A program made the position numbers and the translations under genes. DNA of 64,000 nucleotides, from positions 178,565-242,564 of the forward strand of contig JAFEEF010000036.1 in NCBI GenBank assembly GCA_018241265.1, in the 5' to 3' direction. Source of the stretch: Pseudomonadota bacterium. GTDB taxonomy: Bacteria; Pseudomonadota; Gammaproteobacteria; Burkholderiales; Burkholderiaceae_C. The notes beneath the pieces were generated by a model, which made no database searches, had not been told where the DNA came from, and worked only from the letters and a program-made list of their open reading frames with translations. Below, piece by piece: positions 58,753-64,000 of the stretch. Each line of letters opens with the position of its first letter. Position 1 is the stretch's first letter.

Positions 58753-60054
58753 TCAGCGGCTTGTCGTCGGCTGCACCGCCGGCACCGGTCCATACCCGTC
58801 GGTCAACGTGTGCAGGAACGCGATCACGTCGTCGATCTCGGCCGCGGTCAGGCGTGGCTGGTCGCCGGGCAGCGGCTCGAACGGCACCTCGCGGTTCACG
58901 TGCCCGCGCAGCCGCTCGGGCAGGTCGTCGTAGCGCTGCACCGCGCCGTCGGCACGGCGCGCATACCAGCGCTCCGGATGGAGGTCGCGATCGACGTAGA
59001 ACTCGAGCACGTCCTTCAGGCTGTGCATCGCGCCGTTGTGGAAGTAGCTGCCGCGCAGCGCGACGTTGCGCAGGCTCGGTGCCTTGAAGGCGCCGCACAG
59101 CTCGTCGTCGTGCGCGAGGTCGGTGCGCAGCGGCCCGCAGAGGCCGAGGTCGTGGTAGCGCGGATCGCGATTGGCGGCGATCGCCGGATTGCGCGGCACG
59201 CCGATGTCGACGTGCCCGGCATCGGTGAACAGCGGGAAGCCGCCGTCCGAACGGATCGCGCTCGGATGGCAGGTCGCGCAGTTGCCCCGGTTCGGGTCGT
59301 CGAACAGCGCGAGGCCGCGCGCCTCCTGCGGCGTGTAGCTCGCCTGATGGCGCAGCACCGCATCGAACTTGCTCGTGAACGGATAGAAGACCGCGGGCGT
59401 CTGCTGGTAGATCTCGAGCGCCATCGCGAGCCAGCGCACGGTCTGCTCCGGATCGTCCAGGACGTTGCGGCCGGGTGCGCTGAAGGCAGCGCGGAACTCG
59501 TCCGCGTAGGCCGCCTTGCGCACCCTGGCCGCGAGCGCGCGCGCGTCGCGGTTGGCCATCTCGTGCGGCGCGAACAACGGGATCAGCGCCTGCTCGTGCG
59601 GGCTGTCGACGCGGCCGTCCCAGGTGAGCCCGCCGGTCGGGCCGGCATCGTCGCCATGGCCGTCCTCGTCGTCGATGTAGTGCTCGGTGAACGGGATCGT
59701 CGTCTGCAGGTACATCAGCGACGGCGCATTGCGCACGCCCGGATGCCGCAGGTCGACGCCGCCGAGCTGCACCGGCAGCGCATTCGGCGGAGCGAAGGCA
59801 TGCGCGGGATCGTGGCAGCTCGCGCACGACTGCCGGCCCGAAGCCGACAGGCTCGCGTCCATGAAGATGCGCGCGCCGAGTCCGGCCATGGTCTCGACCG
59901 TCGGCCGGTCGCCATAGGCACGCGGACCGATCGGCAACGGCGTGCCGCCATCCGATCCGGCGCGCGCCGCGATGCCGCAGGCGGCTGCCAGCGCAAGGGT
60001 CGAGGCGCGGCGTCGCCAACGGCGGGCCCTGCCGCGCTCCGGCACGGTCGTCAT
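58753..60054 (-). CDS. Di-heme cytochrome c peroxidase/MauG-family protein (second copy)
   Basis: 433 aa from ATG 60054; an in-frame start at 60078 adds eight residues. A basic N-terminus and hydrophobic stretch (STLALAAACGIAA) suggest export, with a weak lipobox. Heme sites are CASCH (77-81) and CATCH (259-263). HDLGLCGPLRTDLAHDDELCGAFKAPSLRNVALRGSYFHN and VIAFLHTLTDGYGP match the paralogue at 32157 closely. It has an extra Asp/His-rich insert (IDDEDGHGDDAG). It is followed in transcription order by no other gene; an exported protein gene lies 87 bp upstream on the same strand. Confidence 0.9.
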   Translation of the reverse strand: MTTVPERGRARRWRRRASTLALAAACGIAARAGSDGGTPLPIGPRAYGDRPTVETMAGLGARIFMDASLSASGRQSCASCHDPAHAFAPPNALPVQLGGVDLRHPGVRNAPSLMYLQTTIPFTEHYIDDEDGHGDDAGPTGGLTWDGRVDSPHEQALIPLFAPHEMANRDARALAARVRKAAYADEFRAAFSAPGRNVLDDPEQTVRWLAMALEIYQQTPAVFYPFTSKFDAVLRHQASYTPQEARGLALFDDPNRGNCATCHPSAIRSDGGFPLFTDAGHVDIGVPRNPAIAANRDPRYHDLGLCGPLRTDLAHDDELCGAFKAPSLRNVALRGSYFHNGAMHSLKDVLEFYVDRDLHPERWYARRADGAVQRYDDLPERLRGHVNREVPFEPLPGDQPRLTAAEIDDVIAFLHTLTDGYGPVPAVQPTTSR

Positions 60055-60141
60055 GTGATGCAGTCGGTTGCCTCGCACACGCAGGGATCGTAGCCGGAGG
60101 CGGCGTCCATCCTGAAGACCGCAGCGCCGGCCGCCGCGTCT

Positions 60142-60684
60142 TCAATCCGTGAGCTGCAACTCGTGCGCATCGACCTGCGCGCCCACCGTCCCGGTGAGCG
60201 CGGCGAGGTCGAGCACGAACCAATAGCTGTAGCGATCGAAGTCGAGCGCCGCGGAGAACGGCGCCGACACTTCCCGCACGCCCACGCCGGCCTGGCTGGC
60301 CACCTGCGCGACCACGAAGGTCGTCCCGAGCGGAGGATCCGTCACGACCTTCGCGCGGCTCTTCGCAAAGAGGCGCAGCGTGATGTTGCCTTTGGCTGCC
60401 GTGTTGTCGGCGTAGGTCAGGCGCAGCGTGTGCCAGCTCGGCTGCGCCGCCGTGAGGTCGGGATTGAAGATCGGGCAGTAGTAGGAGCGCGGCGGCGTGT
60501 TGCGGCCCATCTGGCGTACGACGCCGGCCGTCAGCGGCTTGTTCTCGGCGTTCATCGTCTGAGTGTTGCCGGGGACGCAGACCACCGCCGGCACGGCGAG
60601 GTCGGACGTCGCCGAAGCGGCGTGCGGAAACGCGGCCAGTGCGGCGGCAAGCATCGACAGACCGACAAGGGCAAGGCGCTTCAT
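60142..60684 (-). CDS. Exported protein of unknown function
   Basis: 180 aa; GGAGGA 7 nt before ATG 60684. A signal peptide ends near ASA (about residue 26). The mature part has VVCVPGNTQTMNAENKPLTAGVVRQMG and SYYCPIFNPDL with two Cys that may pair, then a beta-rich tail (SYWFVLDLAALTGTVGAQVDAHELQL). No domain recognised. The layout is similar to the exported protein at 63097 (a Cys near the N-terminus, then CPIFNP/CPFPIS-type segments), and both flank the BTAD regulator. It may share a transcript with the di-heme peroxidase downstream. Confidence 0.8.
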   Translation of the reverse strand: MKRLALVGLSMLAAALAAFPHAASATSDLAVPAVVCVPGNTQTMNAENKPLTAGVVRQMGRNTPPRSYYCPIFNPDLTAAQPSWHTLRLTYADNTAAKGNITLRLFAKSRAKVVTDPPLGTTFVVAQVASQAGVGVREVSAPFSAALDFDRYSYWFVLDLAALTGTVGAQVDAHELQLTD

Positions 60685-60824
60685 GGTGATTCCTCCGAGT
60701 CGCATGGTTGTGGGGTGCCGCGCAGGGCATCGGCGCCGGCGAGAGCCGATGCCGGCAGCGTGCACGCCGTCTTCTTACCGATCGCCTACCGATCCGGCCA
60801 TCCCACGCTGCCATCCCACGCTGC

Positions 60825-62942
60825 TCAGTGGGCCTCGCCGAGACCGAGCGCGGCGGCGAGCGCACGTGTCTCGCGCGACGGCTCCAGGCCTTCGGCCACC
60901 TGCAGCATCGCGCGGCAGGCGCGCCAGACACGCAGCGCTTCCGCATGGTCGCCGCAGCCGGCGTGCAGGCGCATCAGGCGGCGGCTGAGCGACTCGGCGA
61001 GCGGCTCGACGTCGAGCGCGCGCTCGTACAGCCGCTGGGCGGCCGGCGCATCGAGCGGTTCGATCTGCGCCGCGAGCTGATCGACCGCGACGACGAAGCG
61101 GCGCCGGTGGCGCTCGCGCGCCGCACGCACCCAGTCGGCTTCGTCGCCGGCGAGGAAGGGGCCGCGCATGAGATCCAGCAGCAGTCCGGCCCACCGCTGA
61201 AGCTGCTCGAGCGGCGCGTCGCGCGCCGCGCCTATCGCCTGCATCAGCGCTTGCAGCGCGCCGACATCGGTCCAGACCCAGCGCGCACCGAGCGACAGCC
61301 GGCCGCCCTCGAGCTGCAACAGCCGTGGGTCGTCGAGCATGCGGCGGAGCCGCAGCAGCGCCACGTCGAACGCCTTGCGCTGCGCTGCCGCATCGGCTTC
61401 CGGCCAGAGCCACTGAAGCGCAGTCGCGACCGGCAGGCGGCCGCCGTGCGCGAGCAAGGCACGCAACAGGTCGAGCGGGCGGTGCGCGGTCTTGCCGCTG
61501 CTGCGCACCAGCGGCCTGTCGTCGCGCAGCGCTTCGAACGAGCCGAACGCGCGCAGCACCAGCGGCCACGGCCAGTCGGCCAGCGCCGGATCCGGCCCGG
61601 GCAGCGCATGCCGCCGCACGAAGCGCCGCACATAGGCCGGCTCGATGCCCCGCGCCAAGGCCTCGCGGGCGAGCTCCCCGATCACATCGGGCAGCCACCA
61701 CGACGCGGTGGTCGCATAGTCGCGCCGCGCGCCCAAGGTCCAACCGTCGCGCAGGGCTCGCGACGCGGCTTCATCGTGCCCGAGGTGGAGCAGGCAGGCC
61801 GCGTGCATCAAGGTCGCGCTGTAGAGCACGAGGCTCGCATCGATCGAACGCGCCGCGGCCATGGCTTGTTCGATCGCCGGCAATGCCGCTGCGGCATCGC
61901 CCGCGCACAGCAAGGCCTGGCCGAGGCTGAGGGCCTGCATCGCGCTGCGGAACGGGCCGCCGATCTCGCCGGCATTGCCCATCGCTGCGCGCGCCAGCTC
62001 GACGGCGCGCAGGGCGTCGCCGCGTGCCAGCGCGAGTCCGGCCTGGAAGTGCCAGTAGTGCGTCTGGTCGGCCTGCGGGCGGTTGTCGAGCACCGGTCGC
62101 ATCGCATCGACGTGGACCTGGGCGCCGTCCGCGTCGCCGTCGGCAAGCGCCAGCGACGCGCCGTGCGCATGCAACGCGTAGACGTGGTGCTGCAGGCCGT
62201 GCTGCCGCAGCAGCCGCAATGCGTGGTCGATCGCGGCACGGCCGCGTGCCGGCTGGCCGGCGCAACGCGCATGGTTCGCGACGGTCTCGAGCCAGACCAG
62301 CACCTCGGCCGGCAGCAGCCCCGCGACGTCGAGGCCCGGCAGCGCATCGACGATCAGCGCCGTGCGGTCGAACTCGCCGCGCCAGAAGTGGTACTGGGCC
62401 AGGAAGGTTGCGAGCTTCAACCGGCCGGCACCCGGCTTGATCCGACGCACCAGCACCGCGCCGCGCTCGGCCCAGCGCGCCAGCAACGGATGCTGCGGCG
62501 CTCGCAACAGGACGCCGATGCCGCAAGCCATGACGTGCGCCTCGAAGTCCGGCGACGGCCAGTCGTCGTCGGACGGCAGGCGGTCGACGAGCGCCGCGAT
62601 CCAGCCGTCGAGCGAGTCCAGCGCACCTTCGTCGACGTAGTAGCCCTCGATGATCGCGGCCAGGCAGGCGAGTTCGCCGGTGCGGTCGCCACGCTGCGCC
62701 ATCGTGTCGCGAGCCGCTGCGAGCCGGGTACGCGCGACGACCGGATCCAGCGCCGCATCCATGCGCGTCGCCCAATACGCCGTCCACGGCGCGCTCGCGG
62801 CCATCGTCTGGTCGCCGGGTGCAAGGCGCAGCGACGACCAAAGAGCCGGCTGCGCCAAGAGGCCGGGCGACGCCGCCGCGAGCGCCTGCTCGGACAGCCG
62901 CGGCTCGCCGGCCGTGGGCACCTCGATCGGGGCCGGGGTCAT
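60825..62942 (-). CDS. TPR / BTAD-type transcriptional activator
   Basis: 705 aa. The N-terminal two thirds are TPR-like helical repeats (for example QADQTHYWHFQAGLALARGDALRAVELARAAMG). Residues about 475-545 match the DNA-binding winged helix that precedes BTAD domains (HRPLDLLRALLAHGGRLPVATALQWLWPEADAAAQRKAFDVALLRLRRML). The last 110 residues are the BTAD bundle (GPFLAGDEADWVRAARERHRRRFVVAVDQLA ... AEALRVWRACRAMLQVAEGLEPSRETRAL). This SARP-like order, with TPRs first, is common in Burkholderiales. It lies between two genes for exported proteins; control of those genes is a guess from position. Confidence 0.87.
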   Translation of the reverse strand: MTPAPIEVPTAGEPRLSEQALAAASPGLLAQPALWSSLRLAPGDQTMAASAPWTAYWATRMDAALDPVVARTRLAAARDTMAQRGDRTGELACLAAIIEGYYVDEGALDSLDGWIAALVDRLPSDDDWPSPDFEAHVMACGIGVLLRAPQHPLLARWAERGAVLVRRIKPGAGRLKLATFLAQYHFWRGEFDRTALIVDALPGLDVAGLLPAEVLVWLETVANHARCAGQPARGRAAIDHALRLLRQHGLQHHVYALHAHGASLALADGDADGAQVHVDAMRPVLDNRPQADQTHYWHFQAGLALARGDALRAVELARAAMGNAGEIGGPFRSAMQALSLGQALLCAGDAAAALPAIEQAMAAARSIDASLVLYSATLMHAACLLHLGHDEAASRALRDGWTLGARRDYATTASWWLPDVIGELAREALARGIEPAYVRRFVRRHALPGPDPALADWPWPLVLRAFGSFEALRDDRPLVRSSGKTAHRPLDLLRALLAHGGRLPVATALQWLWPEADAAAQRKAFDVALLRLRRMLDDPRLLQLEGGRLSLGARWVWTDVGALQALMQAIGAARDAPLEQLQRWAGLLLDLMRGPFLAGDEADWVRAARERHRRRFVVAVDQLAAQIEPLDAPAAQRLYERALDVEPLAESLSRRLMRLHAGCGDHAEALRVWRACRAMLQVAEGLEPSRETRALAAALGLGEAH

Positions 62943-63096
62943 TGGTGCAGTGTCGGCAGGCGCCGACGGTGCGTCAACGCTGCCCCGCCCTGCCCCCCAC
63001 GTTCGTTGCCCATCGGTAGGAAACCGGTAGGTCGGCGCTGCCTAGATTGCCCGGCAGGACTGGCGAATGGTCGCCATCCGATCAGGAGGGAATCCC

Positions 63097-63711
63097 ATGA
63101 CCACCCGTACCGCCGTCGCCCTGTCGATCGCTGCCTTGTGCACCGGCATCGCGACATCCGCACGCGCCTATGCCATCAACGACTGGGACGTGCGCAGCCG
63201 CACGATCCCGGCGTCGGCCTGCACGCCGCGCGACAGCGCGCAGGCGGCGCTGCTCGAAATGGTCCAGGGCGCGTGGCGCTTCACCGCCACGGCCACCGGC
63301 CGAGTCACGTTGACCTGTCCGTTCCCGATCTCGTCGTACCCGGCCGATCAGGCGCAGTACATCGGGCCGACCTCGATGCAGTTCTATCGCGTCTGGTACC
63401 GCGACAGCGACGGTCCCGGCGCGACCGCGGCGCTGACGACGCTGCCGTATGCACGCCTCGCGCCGCTCGGCGGCTGGAGCAACATCGGGCTGCTGGGCGG
63501 AGGCGGCGGCATCGTGCCGCCGGGCGTGTGCCAGTTCGTCTCGAACGGGCATCCGGAGACGACCTTCGTGGCGACCGTGCAACCGTGCGTGCACGACATC
63601 TACTACAACGCGATGTACTCGTTCGAAGTCACGCTGTCGCGCACCGCGACGACGCAGGCGGTGGAGTTCCACGGCATCGACTTCATCGATGGGTTGACGC
63701 CGCAGGGCTGA
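63097..63711 (+). CDS. Exported protein of unknown function
   Basis: 204 aa; AGGAGG 8 nt before ATG 63097. A signal peptide ends near ARA (about residue 24). The mature part has ACTPRDSAQAALLEMVQGAWRFTATATGRVTLTCPFPIS, QFYRVWYRDSDGPGATAAL, a Gly-rich turn (LLGGGGGIVPPG) and a Cys pair near the C-terminus, then a strand-rich end. No recognised domain. It is divergent from the TPR-BTAD regulator (154 bp between starts), so that activator is a reasonable candidate regulator. Confidence 0.8.
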   Translation: MTTRTAVALSIAALCTGIATSARAYAINDWDVRSRTIPASACTPRDSAQAALLEMVQGAWRFTATATGRVTLTCPFPISSYPADQAQYIGPTSMQFYRVWYRDSDGPGATAALTTLPYARLAPLGGWSNIGLLGGGGGIVPPGVCQFVSNGHPETTFVATVQPCVHDIYYNAMYSFEVTLSRTATTQAVEFHGIDFIDGLTPQG

Positions 63712-63850
63712 CCCATCGGGCAGAGGCCGGTCATCGCCGATCCGGCCTCCGCCCGGTTCGACAAGTCGAGATCGGCAGCATGACGGGACCGTCCGGCGGC
63801 GCACGCCGACCGGCTTCTCGATCCTGCTTCGTGCTTGGCTTGTTCTCGGG

Positions 63851-64000
63851 TTACTGCACCGTCAACGTCACGTCATCCAGCACGAAGGAAGTCTGCAGCG
63901 ACGAGTCCTCCGCCCCGGTGAACTTGATCGTGACCGTCTGGCCGATGTAGGCGCCGAGGTTGAAGCTGCGGACCGTATAGCCCGAGGCCGCATTCAGGTT
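63851..64000 (-). CDS. C-terminus of an exported protein with a beta-sandwich domain (start outside window)
   Basis: The last 49 codons are visible, ending TAA at 63851-63853. The sequence [44 protein letters not shown] is a typical C-terminal beta-sandwich with the [11 protein letters not shown] signature seen at the ends of secreted peptidases and PPC/MAM-like domains. The upstream catalytic part is not in the window. It is convergent with the exported-protein gene at 63097. Confidence 0.7.
   Translation of the reverse strand, partial: NLNAASGYTVRSFNLGAYIGQTVTIKFTGAEDSSLQTSFVLDDVTLTVQ

Noticed and set aside
1..64000. CRISPR arrays, IS elements, integrases, phage genes, rRNA
   Set aside because: No regular repeat-spacer pattern, terminal inverted repeats with a transposase, or rRNA-like sequence was seen on reading.

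Overview
The window is GC-rich and gene-dense, with strong G/C preference at third codon positions. A PEP-CTERM exported protein, the assimilatory order transporter-nirB-nirD-nasA-cobA, a tctB-tctA pair and cstA-ybdD behind a Cache-type two-component system together suggest a Betaproteobacterium, most likely Burkholderiales. That placement is inferred from gene content, not from a marker gene. I see no rRNA, insertion sequence, integrase, phage gene or CRISPR array. Two tRNA genes (Pro-TGG, Arg-TCT) lie at 48.4-48.6 kb.

Layout: 1-4.1 kb holds a cut-off hybrid histidine kinase divergent from a double-receiver protein. 4.1-9.0 kb is a patchwork: a small winged-helix protein, a catalase-family protein, a 58-aa DUF6496 protein, a deleted LigD remnant, a ParS/Xre-like protein, and a nucleotidyltransferase next to a phosphoesterase. 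9.0-15.4 kb holds a sorbosone-dehydrogenase-like protein, a WYL-like protein, a Cache kinase/LuxR regulator pair and cstA-ybdD. 15.5-23.1 kb is the most coherent system: six overlapping lipid-modification genes (two CFA-type methyltransferases, DUF1295, acyl desaturase, flavoprotein, DUF1365) divergent from an ECF sigma/ChrR anti-sigma pair. Both transcription units carry the same promoter, TGATC-N17-CGTAGAAG, so the sigma factor probably drives itself and the lipid operon, as in the singlet-oxygen response of Rhodobacter.

23.2-32 kb holds an unrecognised 726-aa membrane protein, DUF1272, an SDR without its catalytic Tyr/Lys, an EamA transporter, an exported protein and tctB-tctA-ggt. 32.1-35.6 kb is a probable iron-regulated envelope cluster: a Fur-box-like palindrome on a TATAAT box, then a di-heme peroxidase lipoprotein, a coiled-coil porin and an exported FMN-binding protein. 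35.7-39.1 kb has folA, DUF4337, a crotonase and an amidase. 39.2-48.3 kb holds signalling genes (an ATPase-DUF4325 protein, a cyclase/NB-ARC/TPR protein, a double-PAS hybrid kinase), a decayed DUF1254/1214 pseudogene, a PEP-CTERM protein and a TenA/PqqC-like protein.

49.3-58.7 kb is the nitrate assimilation locus, faced by an ANTAR-PilJ protein that probably senses nitrate and controls the operon by antitermination. 58.7-64 kb has a second di-heme peroxidase, two exported proteins of unknown function, a TPR-BTAD activator and the end of a further gene.
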